In this document: positions 53,281-62,639 of the stretch, piece by piece | Numbering within the stretch: position 1 is the stretch's first letter | Layout: each line of letters begins with the position of its first letter | Assembly (NCBI RefSeq): GCF_901827185.1 | Contig: NZ_LR594671.1 | Coordinates: forward strand, 1,798,001 to 1,862,000 | DNA length: 64,000 bases | Source: Variovorax sp. PBL-E5 | Lineage (GTDB): Bacteria; Pseudomonadota; Gammaproteobacteria; Burkholderiales; Burkholderiaceae_C | Direction of reading: 5' to 3' | Made by a program: the position numbers and the translations under genes | The notes under the pieces: generated by a model | Told to the model about the DNA's origin: nothing | Databases searched by the model: none | What the model saw: only the letters and a program-made list of their open reading frames with translations

Positions 53281-54603
53281 ATGAAACCCATCCAAGTTGG
53301 CCTGCTCGGCATCGGCACGGTCGGAAGCGGCACCTTCAAGGTGCTCCAGCGCAACCAGGAAGAAATCAAGCGCCGCGCCGGCCGCGGCATCGAGATCGCC
53401 ATGGTCGCCGACCTCGACGAGGCGCGCGCCCGGGCCGTGGTCGGCGAGGGCGTGCAGGTGGTCGGCGATGCGCGCGCCGTGATCGCCAATCCCGACATCG
53501 ACATCGTGGTCGAGCTGATCGGCGGCTACGGCATCGCCAGGCAACTGGTGCTCGAGGCCATCGCGGCCGGCAAGCACGTGGTCACCGCCAACAAGGCGCT
53601 GCTCGCGGTGCACGGCACCGAGATCTTCGCGGCCGCGCATGCCAAGGGCGTGATGGTGGCCTTCGAAGCCGCCGTGGCCGGCGGCATTCCGATCATCAAG
53701 GCGCTGCGCGAAGGGCTCACGGCCAACAGCATCCAGTGGATCGCCGGGATCATCAACGGCACCACCAACTTCATCCTGTCCGAGATGCGCGACAAGGGCC
53801 TGGACTTCGGCACCGTGCTGAAGGAGGCGCAGCGCCTGGGCTATGCCGAAGCCGACCCGACCTTCGACATCGAAGGCGTCGACGCGGCGCACAAGGTCAC
53901 GCTGATGAGCGCGATCGCGTTCGGCATCCCTGTGCAGTTCGACAAGGCGCACGTCGAAGGCATCACCAGGCTCGCCGCCCAGGACATCAAGTACGCCGAG
54001 CAGCTCGGCTACCGCATCAAGCTGCTCGGCATCACCAAGCGCACGGCGCAGGGCATCGAGCTGCGCGTGCATCCCTCGCTGGTGCCGGCCAAGCGGCTGC
54101 TCGCGAATGTCGAGGGTGCGATGAACGCGGTCGTGGTCAACGGCGATGCCGTCGGCACCACGCTCTACTACGGCAAGGGCGCGGGCAGCGAGCCCACCGC
54201 CAGCGCAGTGATCGCCGACCTGGTCGACATCACCCGCCTGCACACGGCCGATGCCGCGCACCGCGTGCCGCACCTGGCCTTCCATCCCGACGCGATGAGC
54301 GACCTGCAGGTGCTGCCGATGGCCGAGGTCGTCACCAGCTACTACCTGCGCCTGCGCGTGGCCGACCAGGCCGGCGTGCTGGCCAAGGTGACCGGGCTGT
54401 TGGCCACCGCGGGTATCAGCATCGACGCCGTGCTGCAGCGCGAAGCCGACGAAGTCGGCGGCGAAGGCTCGACGCAGACCGACCTCATCATCCTCACGCA
54501 CGACACGCGCGAAGGCACGCTCGACGACGTGCTCGCCGAACTCCAGGCGCTGCCCTCCGTGCTGGCACCGATCGTGCGGATCCGCAAGGAAGAGCTGTCC
54601 TGA
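53281..54603 (+). CDS. hom: homoserine dehydrogenase
   Basis: The 440-residue enzyme reduces aspartate semialdehyde to homoserine. The NAD(P) motif GLLGIGTVGSGTF is N-terminal; the substrate region has TANKALLAVHG, AAVAGGIPIIKALREGL and GIINGTTNFIL. A C-terminal ACT domain (about residues 350-430, YLRLRVADQAGVLAKVTGLLA) should give threonine feedback. Its stop codon overlaps the thrC start by one base. Confidence 0.96.
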   Translation: MKPIQVGLLGIGTVGSGTFKVLQRNQEEIKRRAGRGIEIAMVADLDEARARAVVGEGVQVVGDARAVIANPDIDIVVELIGGYGIARQLVLEAIAAGKHVVTANKALLAVHGTEIFAAAHAKGVMVAFEAAVAGGIPIIKALREGLTANSIQWIAGIINGTTNFILSEMRDKGLDFGTVLKEAQRLGYAEADPTFDIEGVDAAHKVTLMSAIAFGIPVQFDKAHVEGITRLAAQDIKYAEQLGYRIKLLGITKRTAQGIELRVHPSLVPAKRLLANVEGAMNAVVVNGDAVGTTLYYGKGAGSEPTASAVIADLVDITRLHTADAAHRVPHLAFHPDAMSDLQVLPMAEVVTSYYLRLRVADQAGVLAKVTGLLATAGISIDAVLQREADEVGGEGSTQTDLIILTHDTREGTLDDVLAELQALPSVLAPIVRIRKEELS

Positions 54604-56021
54604 TGCGTTACCTGTCCACGCGCGGCCATCCCGATCGCCGGCATTTCTGCGAGATCCTGCTGGAAGGGCTCGCACCCGACGGCGGCCTCTACCTGCCCGA
54701 GCGCTACCCGGCGGTCGATGCCGCCATGCTGGCCAAGTGGCGCGGCCTGCCTTACGCCGAACTGGCCTTCGAGATCCTCTCGCTCTACATCGACGACATT
54801 CCCGCGGCCGACCTCAAGGCGCTGTGCGCGAAGACGTACACCGCCAAGGTGTTCGGCTCGCCCGAGATCGTGCCGCTGCGCGAGCTGGAGGACGGCGTCT
54901 ACCTCGAAGCCCTGTCCAACGGCCCGACGCTCGCCTTCAAGGACATGGCGATGCAGCTGCTGGGCAACTTGTTCGAGTACGAGCTCGCGCGCCGCGGCGA
55001 GGCGCTCAACATCCTCGGCGCGACCAGCGGCGACACCGGCAGCGCGGCCGAGTATGCGATGCGCGGCAAGAAGGGCGTGCGCGTCTTCATGACCTCGCCC
55101 GACGGCCGCATGAGCCCGTTCCAGCAGGCCCAGATGTTCAGCCTGCAGGACGCGAACATCCACAACCTCGCGATCGCCGGCGTGTTCGACGATTGCCAGG
55201 ACATCGTCAAGGCGGTGTCGAACGATCTCGGCTTCAAGCGCAAGTACCGCATCGGTACCGTCAATTCGATCAACTGGGCGCGGCTGCTGGCGCAGGTCGT
55301 CTACTACTTCGCGGGCTATTTCCAGGCCACGAGCGGCAACGATGCCAAGGTCAGCTTCGCGGTGCCTTCGGGCAATTTCGGCAACGTCTGTGCCGGCCAT
55401 GTCGCGCGCATGATGGGCTTGCCGATCCACACGCTGGTCGTCGCGACCAACGAGAACGACGTGCTCGACGAGTTCTTCCGCACCGGCGTCTACCGCGTGC
55501 GCGCGGCCGCCGACACGCACGAGACCTCCAGCCCGTCGATGGACATCTCCAAGGCCAGCAACTTCGAGCGCTTCGTGTTCGATCTGCTGGGCCGCGACGC
55601 CGCGAAGACGCGCGCGCTGTTCGAGGGCGAACTCGGCCGCAGCGCGCGCTTCGATCTCGGCGCCGACCCGCTCTTTGCGCAGGCCGCGACGCGCTTCGGC
55701 TTCCGCAGCAGCCGCAGCACGCACGCCGACCGCCTGGCCACGATCCGCGACACCGACCGGCGCTTCGCGACGCTGATCGACACCCACACCGCCGACGGCC
55801 TCAAGGCCGCACGCGAGCACCTCACGCCGGGCGTGCCGATGGTCGTGCTCGAGACCGCGCTGCCGATCAAGTTCGCGGCGACCATCGTCGAAGCCCTCGG
55901 GCGCGAACCCGAGCGCCCGGCGCGTTTCGAAGGCATCGAAGCGCTGCCCAAGCGCGTCGTCAAGCTGCCGCCGGACGCCGAGGCGGTCAAGGCCTACATC
56001 GCACAGCACTGCGACGACTGA
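54603..56021 (+). CDS. thrC: threonine synthase
   Basis: The 472-residue PLP enzyme converts O-phosphohomoserine to threonine. The N-terminus MRYLSTRG, the PLP Lys in PTLAFKDMAMQLLG, the phosphate-binding ATSGDTGSAAEYA and the FAVPSGNFGNVCAG block identify the long (fungal/enterobacterial-type) subgroup. It is translationally coupled with hom. The thrB kinase is not next to it. Confidence 0.96.
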   Translation: MRYLSTRGHPDRRHFCEILLEGLAPDGGLYLPERYPAVDAAMLAKWRGLPYAELAFEILSLYIDDIPAADLKALCAKTYTAKVFGSPEIVPLRELEDGVYLEALSNGPTLAFKDMAMQLLGNLFEYELARRGEALNILGATSGDTGSAAEYAMRGKKGVRVFMTSPDGRMSPFQQAQMFSLQDANIHNLAIAGVFDDCQDIVKAVSNDLGFKRKYRIGTVNSINWARLLAQVVYYFAGYFQATSGNDAKVSFAVPSGNFGNVCAGHVARMMGLPIHTLVVATNENDVLDEFFRTGVYRVRAAADTHETSSPSMDISKASNFERFVFDLLGRDAAKTRALFEGELGRSARFDLGADPLFAQAATRFGFRSSRSTHADRLATIRDTDRRFATLIDTHTADGLKAAREHLTPGVPMVVLETALPIKFAATIVEALGREPERPARFEGIEALPKRVVKLPPDAEAVKAYIAQHCDD

Positions 56022-56036
56022 TCCGGCAGGCCAGGC

Positions 56037-56582
56037 ATGAACGTCATCGGCTTTGCCGGCTTCTCGGGCGCAGGCAAGACGACGCTGGTCGAGCGCCTGA
56101 TCCCCGTGCTCAGGCGGCACGGCCAGCGCGTCTCGGTGGTCAAGCACGCGCACCACAACTTCGACATCGACCACCCGGGCAAGGACACCTACCGCCATCG
56201 CGAGGCCGGCGCCTTCGAGGTGGTCGTGGCCTCGGACCGCCGCCTTGCGCTGATGCGCGAGTTCGAGCAGCCGGCGCAGCTCGGTGTGCGCGAGCTCATC
56301 GCCGAACTCGACCCTGGCGTCGACTGGGTGCTGGTCGAAGGCTTCAAGCACGCCGACCTGTTCAAGATCGAGGTCTGGCGTCTGCCCGCGGAAGGCGAGG
56401 CGCCGCGGCCCGCGCGCTATGGCGAGGATCCGTTCATCGCCGGCATCGCCACCGACACGCCGCAGCATCTGCCCACGCCGACCGCCTTGCCCGTGTTTGA
56501 CCTCGACGACATCGATGGCATCGCGGCCTGGCTGCTGCTGAACGCCCCGCGTTTCGACTACAAGGTGAAGTCCCATGGCTGA
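56037..56582 (+). CDS. mobB: molybdopterin-guanine dinucleotide biosynthesis protein MobB
   Basis: The 181-residue GTP-binding accessory protein for Mo-bis-MGD formation has the P-loop GFSGAGKTTLVERLIPVL, the VVKHAHHNFDIDHPGKDTYRHREAGA block and VLVEGFKHADLFKIEV. It begins 15 bp after thrC and overlaps moeA by 8 bp, so amino-acid and Mo-cofactor genes may share a transcript. Confidence 0.94.
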   Translation: MNVIGFAGFSGAGKTTLVERLIPVLRRHGQRVSVVKHAHHNFDIDHPGKDTYRHREAGAFEVVVASDRRLALMREFEQPAQLGVRELIAELDPGVDWVLVEGFKHADLFKIEVWRLPAEGEAPRPARYGEDPFIAGIATDTPQHLPTPTALPVFDLDDIDGIAAWLLLNAPRFDYKVKSHG

Positions 56583-57828
56583 CAAGTCTTCTTCTCCCCG
56601 TCCTCCCCTGATGCCGCTGGACGAAGCGCTCGCGCGGCTGCTCGCCTTCGCCACGCCGCGCGTCGGCAGCGAGGGCGTCTCCACCTTCGAGGCCGACGGC
56701 CGCGTGCTGGCGCAGGACGTGGTATCCGCGCTCACGGTGCCGCCGCGCGACAACAGCGCGATGGATGGCTACGCCGTGCGCACCGCCGATTGCGCCGCGG
56801 CCGGCGCGGTGCTGCGCGTGGCGCAGCGCATCCCGGCCGGCAGCGTGGGCACGGTGCTCGCGGCCGGCACGGCGGCGCGCATCTTCACCGGCGCGCCGAT
56901 CCCCGAGGGCGCCGATGCCGTCGTGATGCAGGAGGAGGCGGCCGCGCTGCCCGAGGACGGCAGCCTGGGCCGCGTGCGCATCGAGATCGCGCCGGCGCCC
57001 GGCCAATGGATCCGCCGCGCCGGCGAGGACGTGGCAGCAGGCGATGTCGTGCTGTCGCGCGGCGAGCGTCTCACGCCGGCCGGACTCGGCCTCGCCGCGA
57101 GCGTCGGGCTCGACCGGCTGCAGGTCGCCAAGCGGCCGCGCGTCGCGCTGCTGTCGACCGGCGACGAACTCGTGATGCCCGGCGAGGTGGCGCCCGAGGC
57201 GATGAAGCCGGGCTCGATCTACAACTCCAACCGCTTCTTCATGCGGGCGCTGCTCCGGCGCCTGGGCTGCGAGGTCAACGATCTCGGCATCGTGCCGGAC
57301 CGGCGCGAGGCGACCATCGAGGCGCTGCGCGACGCAGCGCTCGGCAACGACCTCATCATCACCACGGGCGGCGTGTCGGTCGGCGAGGAAGACCACATCA
57401 AGGCTGCCGTCCAGCATCTGGGCCAGCTCGATCTCTGGTCGCTTTCGATGAAGCCGGGCAAACCCTTTGCGTACGGCCGCATCGGCGATACGCACCTCAC
57501 GGGGCTGCCGGGCAATCCGGTGTCGAGCTTCCTCACCTTCCTGCTGCTCGTGCGGCCCTTTCTGCTGACGCTGCAAGGCGCCAGCCGCGTGGCGCCGCAG
57601 GCGGTCGCGATGCGCGCCGATTTCGACTGGCCGCGCGCCGACCGCCGGCGCGAGTTCCTGCGTGCGCGCCGCAATGCCGCCGGCGGGCTCGAGCTGTTCT
57701 CGAACCAGAGCTCCGGCGTCCTGACCTCGATGGTCTGGGGCGACGGCCTGATCGACACGCCGGCAGGCCAACCCTTCAAGGCGGGCGATATGGTGCAGTT
57801 CATCCCGCTCGCTGCGCTGCTCTCGTAG
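56575..57828 (+). CDS. moeA: molybdopterin molybdenumtransferase
   Basis: The 417-residue MoeA inserts molybdate into adenylylated molybdopterin. PPRDNSAMDGYAVR near residue 60, IFTGAPIPEGADAVVMQE, the domain III motif TTGGVSVGEEDHIKAAV and MKPGKPFAYGRIG-x-GLPGNPVSSFLTF are all present. It lies between mobB and moaD. Confidence 0.96.
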   Translation: MADKSSSPRPPLMPLDEALARLLAFATPRVGSEGVSTFEADGRVLAQDVVSALTVPPRDNSAMDGYAVRTADCAAAGAVLRVAQRIPAGSVGTVLAAGTAARIFTGAPIPEGADAVVMQEEAAALPEDGSLGRVRIEIAPAPGQWIRRAGEDVAAGDVVLSRGERLTPAGLGLAASVGLDRLQVAKRPRVALLSTGDELVMPGEVAPEAMKPGSIYNSNRFFMRALLRRLGCEVNDLGIVPDRREATIEALRDAALGNDLIITTGGVSVGEEDHIKAAVQHLGQLDLWSLSMKPGKPFAYGRIGDTHLTGLPGNPVSSFLTFLLLVRPFLLTLQGASRVAPQAVAMRADFDWPRADRRREFLRARRNAAGGLELFSNQSSGVLTSMVWGDGLIDTPAGQPFKAGDMVQFIPLAALLS

Positions 57829-57830
57829 CC

Positions 57831-58082
57831 ATGAAGCTCACCGTGCGCTACTTCGCCTCGGTGCGCGAGGCCCTGGGCATCGGCAGCGAAACGCTGGACA
57901 CCGCAGCGCCCGACCTGGGCGCGCTGCGCGACGAGCTGATCGCGCGCGGCGAGCCGCATGCGAGCGCGCTGGCCCGCGGCCGTGCCGTGCGCATGGCGCT
58001 CGACCAGGTGATGAGCCATGAGGGCGCCGCACTGCGCGAAGGCAGCGAAGTCGCCTTCTTCCCGCCCGTCACCGGCGGTTGA
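57831..58082 (+). CDS. moaD: molybdopterin synthase small subunit (sulfur carrier)
   Basis: The 83-residue ubiquitin-like sulfur carrier has the N-terminal strand MKLTVRYFASVREALGI and the C-terminal VAFFPPVTGG, with the Gly-Gly tail that is adenylylated and thiocarboxylated. It begins 2 bp after moeA. The last 14 bp overlap the 3' end of a DapA-like gene on the opposite strand, which separates it from moaE. Confidence 0.95.
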   Translation: MKLTVRYFASVREALGIGSETLDTAAPDLGALRDELIARGEPHASALARGRAVRMALDQVMSHEGAALREGSEVAFFPPVTGG

Positions 58083-58959
58083 GCGCGGCCTGCATTGGCA
58101 CAAGCCGCTCGCGCAGCGCGGCCGATGCGCGGGTCATCGGCGCGCGCAGTTCGTCGTGCATCAGGCCTTCGGTCGCGAGCGCGGCCTTCAACGGCCCGGG
58201 GTTCGCTTCGGCGAACAGCGCCTCGATCAGCGGCAGCAACGGCTGCCATTGCGCACGCGCCCCGGCCAGCCGTCCTTCGCGCAGCAGCCGCAGCACCTCG
58301 ACGAAGCGCGCGGTGTGCAGATGCGCGCTGGCCGCGATGGCGCCGGCGCCGCCCTCGGCCACCGTGCCGAACAGCTGGGCATCCTCGCCGGCCAGCACCT
58401 GGAGGCGGCCCTCGGCGATCAGCGCGCGCGTCTTGGCCGCGTCGCCGCCGCAGTCCTTGATCGCGCGGATGCGCGGATGCGCCGCGAGCGCGCGCAGCGT
58501 CTCGCATGCGATCGGGATGCCGGTGCGGTAGGGAATGTCGTAGACCACGATCGGCACCGTGCTGATTTCGGCGATGGCGTTGAACCAGTCGACCAGGCCT
58601 TGCTGCGAAGGCCGGATGTAGTGCGGCGCCGGCACCAGCAAGCTGGCCAGCGGGTATTCGCTCAGCCGCTGGACCCACGCCAGCATCTTGCCGAGGTGGT
58701 AGCCCGACATGCCCATGATGCGCGGCAGCTCGGGCGCTGCCTCGGCGACGGTCGCCAGCACCGCGAGCTGTTCGTCGTCGTCGAGCGCAGCCGCTTCGCC
58801 GGTCGAGCCGCAGACCACGAAGCCGGCGATGCCGGTCGGGGCGAGCCGCTCGACCAGGCGCGCAAGCGCGGCATGGTCGACGGCGCCGTCGCGGGTGAAC
58901 GGCGTGACGAGCGGAATCCAGAGGCCCGAGAAATCGATGGAGGATGAAGAGGCAGACAC
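58069..58959 (-). CDS. DapA-like dihydrodipicolinate synthase family aldolase
   Basis: The 296-residue (beta/alpha)8 class I aldolase of the DHDPS/N-acetylneuraminate lyase family has the Schiff-base Lys168 (IRAIKDCGGD), Tyr140 (VYDIPYRTG) and the GSTGEAAAL loop, all conserved. The C-terminal region (ANPGPLKAALATEGL) fits DapA-type chains. Whether it is the biosynthetic DHDPS or a catabolic paralogue cannot be told; its isolated place between moaD and moaE, opposite in strand, argues for a paralogue. Confidence 0.85.
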   Translation of the reverse strand: MSASSSSIDFSGLWIPLVTPFTRDGAVDHAALARLVERLAPTGIAGFVVCGSTGEAAALDDDEQLAVLATVAEAAPELPRIMGMSGYHLGKMLAWVQRLSEYPLASLLVPAPHYIRPSQQGLVDWFNAIAEISTVPIVVYDIPYRTGIPIACETLRALAAHPRIRAIKDCGGDAAKTRALIAEGRLQVLAGEDAQLFGTVAEGGAGAIAASAHLHTARFVEVLRLLREGRLAGARAQWQPLLPLIEALFAEANPGPLKAALATEGLMHDELRAPMTRASAALRERLVPMQAALNRR

Positions 58960-59203
58960 GCAGCTTTCCTTTCAGGAATCGACCGATGGAAGAACCACCG
59001 TCGCATGCGCGCGCCACTCGCTTCGGCCAGAGCCTTGCAGTTCCGTCGCTCATCCGACGACGGAACCGAAGCTCCGGTCAGACGAGCTCGGGTTTTTTGG
59101 CTTTGCCTTCCACGCGCATGCGGTTCGTTCCTTCGGCAGGAGCGAGGAGGAGCGTGGCGCTGTGAGGCATCGGCGAAGTCTAGCGCAGTGCCACAATCCG
59201 CGG

Positions 59204-59680
59204 ATGGCCGCCGCACGCGTTTCGATCCAGACTGAAGACTTCGATCTCCAGCAGGAGATCGCCGCCTTGCGCGCCCAGGACGCGCGCGTCGGCGCGGTCT
59301 GCAGTTTCATCGGCACGGTGCGCGACCGCAACGACGGCGCCGCGGTGGCCTCGATGGAACTCGAGCACTACCCCGGTATGACGGAGAAGGCGATCGAGGC
59401 CATGATCGACGAGGCCCATCGCCGCTTCCACATCCTCGGCGCGCGTGTGGTCCACCGCGTGGGCCTGCTGCAGCCGCTGGACCAGATCATGATGGTGGCG
59501 GTGGTCGCGGCGCACCGCGGCGAAAGCTTCCAGGCCTGCGAGTTCCTGATGGACTACCTCAAGACGCAGGCGCCGTTCTGGAAGAAGGAAGAGACGCCCG
59601 AGGGTGCGCGCTGGGTCGATGCGCGCGTGGCCGACGACGCCGCGCTCGCACGCTGGGGCATTGCGGCCGGCAACGCCTGA
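59204..59680 (+). CDS. moaE: molybdopterin synthase catalytic subunit
   Basis: The 158-residue MoaE, with MoaD, adds the dithiolene sulfurs to cyclic pyranopterin monophosphate. VGAVCSFIGTVRDRNDGAAVASMELEHYPGM, RVGLLQPLDQIMMVAVVAAHRGESFQACEFLMDYLKTQAPFWKKE and the conserved active-site Lys in FWKKEE identify it. ATG 59204 is the first that gives the family N-terminus. It normally follows moaD directly; here a DapA-like gene intervenes. Confidence 0.95.
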   Translation: MAAARVSIQTEDFDLQQEIAALRAQDARVGAVCSFIGTVRDRNDGAAVASMELEHYPGMTEKAIEAMIDEAHRRFHILGARVVHRVGLLQPLDQIMMVAVVAAHRGESFQACEFLMDYLKTQAPFWKKEETPEGARWVDARVADDAALARWGIAAGNA

Positions 59681-59702
59681 CACGATCCGCCGGCGCTGCG
59701 TT

Positions 59703-60596
59703 TCACGGCCGGCTCAGCCGGTGCGCCATCGCCACGAAGGCGCCCAGTGCCGGATTGGCATTCGACGGGCGAAAGGCCAGCCCCAGCGCATAGCGGACCG
59801 GCGCATTGCGCCTGCGGACCTGCAGATAGGCCACGTGCTCGGTCTGCACCGCCTGCATGGCCTGCGGCACCAGCGCGATGCCCAGGCCGCTGCCCACCAG
59901 CGCCAGGATGGTCTGCATCTGGGCCGCCGCCTGGACGAAGTTCGGTATGAAGCCGCAGTCCTGGCAGGCCGCCATCACCACGCTCTCGAAGCCCGGTCCT
60001 TCCTTGAACGGAAAGCCGACGAAGGACTCCGCGGCCAGGTCGCGCAGCTGCACGCGCTGCTGGCCGGCGAGCGGGTGCGATTGCGGCACGGCCAGCATCA
60101 GTTCCTGCTCGCAGAAGGGCTCGACCCGGAAGTCCCGCGCATCGTGCAGCGGCGGCACCACGATGCCGACGTCGGTCGCGCCGCTGAGCAGCGCCGCCAT
60201 CTGCTGCGAAGTGGTGTCGCCGGTCAGCACCAGCTTGACGTCGGGATGGTCCTCGCGAAAGGCGCGCAGCAGCCGCGGCACCACGCCCAGCGCGGCGCTG
60301 GGGACGAAGGACAGCCGCAGCGTGCCGAGCTTGCCCGCCGCGGCGCGCTGGGCGATCTCGATCGACAGTTGCGCGTGCGCCAGCGTGCGCCGGGCTTCGT
60401 GCAGGAAGGCCTCGCCGGCCACGGTCAGCCGCACATGATGGCGGGTGCGGTCCAGCAGCGAGACGCCGACATCGGCTTCCAGCCGCTGCACCGCCACGCT
60501 CAGCGGCGGTTGCGAGACATGCAGGCGCTCGGCCGCGCGGCGAAAGCTGCGCTCTTCCGCGACCGCGACGAACTGCCGGAGCTGACGAAGGTCCAT
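59703..60596 (-). CDS. LysR family transcriptional regulator
   Basis: The 297-residue LysR regulator has an N-terminal winged helix (MDLRQLRQFVAVAEERSFRRAAERLHVSQPPLSVAVQRLE) and a C-terminal periplasmic-binding-like effector domain (about residues 90-295: LRLSFVPSAALGVVPRLLRAFREDHPDVKL). It is divergent from the diiron oxygenase operon, with 129 bp between starts, so that operon is its probable target. The effector is unknown. Confidence 0.93.
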   Translation of the reverse strand: MDLRQLRQFVAVAEERSFRRAAERLHVSQPPLSVAVQRLEADVGVSLLDRTRHHVRLTVAGEAFLHEARRTLAHAQLSIEIAQRAAAGKLGTLRLSFVPSAALGVVPRLLRAFREDHPDVKLVLTGDTTSQQMAALLSGATDVGIVVPPLHDARDFRVEPFCEQELMLAVPQSHPLAGQQRVQLRDLAAESFVGFPFKEGPGFESVVMAACQDCGFIPNFVQAAAQMQTILALVGSGLGIALVPQAMQAVQTEHVAYLQVRRRNAPVRYALGLAFRPSNANPALGAFVAMAHRLSRP

Positions 60597-60725
60597 CGGC
60601 GGATTCTAGGGATGGTGATTCGTGCCGACGATCACCAGCCCCTGAAAACGGTATTGGACGCGAAGCGGGCGCTGTCACAGGATGTGACCGAAACGCGCAA
60701 CCCCTTCCTTTCGAAAGCCCCATCG

Positions 60726-61640
60726 ATGCAGCCATCCCTCCTCGAGGAACTGACCCCCGTTCCCAACCCGTATCCCATCAAGTCCGAGCTCGAATACCCC
60801 GACGTCTGGCGCCTGTGCGAGCAGGCGCGCGAGCTGGCGTGGAATCCGGCCACGATCGATTTCTCCGACCTTCGCGAGGCCGATCTGCCCACCGCCGTGC
60901 GCGAGGCCGGCGCCGAATGGTGGAGCCTGCGCGCCTGGATGGAGCACGGCGCGATCCCCTATGGCGCGGAGCGGCTGCGCGAGGCGATCTTTGCGCACCA
61001 GCCCTTCGAGATCAAGCAGCACATCGTCAATTTCATCGCCGAGGAACTGCGCCATCACGAGGCCTCGTTCCTGGTCGCGCGCAGCCTCGCGGGCTACCAG
61101 GACGAGCCGCGCGCCGACTACTTCAAGGCGGTCATCCCGCGCTTCCACGACGAGCGCGACGAGAAGGCGATGTCCTTCTTCGCCGGGCTCGCGGTCAACA
61201 CCCTGTTCGAACAGCTCTCGGGCGAGCTGCTGCAGGCGCGCTACGAGAACGCGCGCTTCAAGTCGATCCGCACCGCGTGCCAGCTGGTGCTGCGCGACGA
61301 GGCGCGGCACATCCAGTTCGGCCGCATCATCATGCGCAGGTTCTTTTCCGAGCTGTCCGCGGACGATCGCCGGCTGATCGGCGAGAAGGTGGCCAAGAAG
61401 CTGCGCGGCAGCCTGCTCAATGGCGTCTATGCCGTGGTCAACTTGCCCGACGAGGAACGCGAACGCGCCGGCCGCAACCGGGCGCTGGCGGCCGAACACG
61501 GGCTCGGCGCGACCCATCCCGACGAGGAGATCGCGATCATCCGGCGCGGGCTGGAGCAGATCCGTGCCGACGTCGCGCCCTACGGCGTCGAGATCCCGGA
61601 AGTGCCCGAGGTCGACCGCGCGCCGGCCGCGGTGCATTGA
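60726..61640 (+). CDS. ferritin-like diiron oxygenase (AurF/R2-like)
   Basis: The 304-residue all-helical protein has paired carboxylate/histidine motifs of diiron enzymes: IAEELRHHEASFLVARSL (about residues 107-124) and VLRDEARHIQFGRIIMRRFF (about 195-214), with a further acidic helix (LFEQLSGELLQARYE) between. This is the pattern of the ferritin-like oxygenase superfamily that includes AurF-type N-oxygenases and R2-like oxidases. The substrate is unknown. It begins an operon with a Bug protein and an alpha/beta hydrolase, divergent from a LysR gene. Confidence 0.75.
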   Translation: MQPSLLEELTPVPNPYPIKSELEYPDVWRLCEQARELAWNPATIDFSDLREADLPTAVREAGAEWWSLRAWMEHGAIPYGAERLREAIFAHQPFEIKQHIVNFIAEELRHHEASFLVARSLAGYQDEPRADYFKAVIPRFHDERDEKAMSFFAGLAVNTLFEQLSGELLQARYENARFKSIRTACQLVLRDEARHIQFGRIIMRRFFSELSADDRRLIGEKVAKKLRGSLLNGVYAVVNLPDEERERAGRNRALAAEHGLGATHPDEEIAIIRRGLEQIRADVAPYGVEIPEVPEVDRAPAAVH

Positions 61641-61651
61641 GGAGAGCCGCG

Positions 61652-62635
61652 ATGAATCCATGGACGAAGCGACTCGGCCGCTGGCTTCTGGCCGCAGCCG
61701 GCACGGCCGGGCTCGCGCTGGCAGCGCATGCGCAGGGCGCGTATCCGAACCATCCGGTGGTGATGGTGGTGCCCTATCCGGCGGGCGGTTCCGCGGACAT
61801 CCTCGCGCGCACCGTCGGGCAGAAGCTCGGCGAGCGGCTGGGCCAGCCGGTGGTCATCGAGAACCGCGGCGGCGCCGGCACCGCCATCGGTGCGCGCTAT
61901 GCGGCGGGCGCGGCGCCCGATGGCTACACGCTGCTGATGGGCACGGTCAGTTCGCAGGCCATCAACCCGGCCATGAACAAGGTCGGCTACGACCCGGTCA
62001 AGGACTTCACGGCGGTGGCGCCGGTGGCCTCCATTCCCTTCGTGCTGGTGGCGAATCCCTCGCTGGCCGCGAACAGCATCGCCGACGTGATCGCGATGGC
62101 CAAGGCCAAGCCCGGTGAACTCGGCTATGCCTCCGCCGGGCCCGGTACGTCGAACCATCTGGCCGGCGAGCTGCTGGCCTCCGCTGCGCAAATCCAGCTG
62201 CTTCATGTGCCGTACAAGGGCAGCGCACCTGCGCTCAACGACGTGCTCGCGGGGCAGGTGCCGCTGATGTTCGATCTGCAGGCGACGGCGGGCCCTTTCG
62301 TTCGCGCCGGCAAGCTCAAGGCGCTGGCCGTGACCGGCAAGACACGCAGCTCGGCCATGCCGAACGTGCCGACCGCGATCGAGAGCGGCTTGCCCGGCTA
62401 CGAGGTCACGGCCTGGTTCGGCGTGTTCGCGCCGGCCGGCCTGCCGACCGCGATCCGCGACCGGCTCAACGCCGACATCACCGCCGTCATCAAGACGCCC
62501 GACATGCAAAAGCGCCTGCACGACCTCGGTGCCGAACCCGACTACGGCAGCGCCGAGGCCTTCGCCGACTTCGGCCGCAGCGAGGTCGTCAAATGGGCGG
62601 GCGTCATCAAGAAGGCCGGGCTTGCGCAGCCCTGA
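61652..62635 (+). CDS. Bug/TctC family tripartite tricarboxylate transporter substrate-binding protein
   Basis: The 327-residue periplasmic binding protein has a signal peptide ending near LALAAHAQG (about residue 29). PNHPVVMVVPYPAGGSADILAR is the Bug signature for carboxylate binding; VVIENRGGAGTAIG and HVPYKGSAPALNDVLAGQVPLMFD are also typical. GAGGAG precedes ATG 61652. No membrane TctA/TctB genes are nearby; orphan Bug genes are common in Comamonadaceae and Bordetella. Confidence 0.92.
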   Translation: MNPWTKRLGRWLLAAAGTAGLALAAHAQGAYPNHPVVMVVPYPAGGSADILARTVGQKLGERLGQPVVIENRGGAGTAIGARYAAGAAPDGYTLLMGTVSSQAINPAMNKVGYDPVKDFTAVAPVASIPFVLVANPSLAANSIADVIAMAKAKPGELGYASAGPGTSNHLAGELLASAAQIQLLHVPYKGSAPALNDVLAGQVPLMFDLQATAGPFVRAGKLKALAVTGKTRSSAMPNVPTAIESGLPGYEVTAWFGVFAPAGLPTAIRDRLNADITAVIKTPDMQKRLHDLGAEPDYGSAEAFADFGRSEVVKWAGVIKKAGLAQP

Positions 62636-62639
62636 GCGC

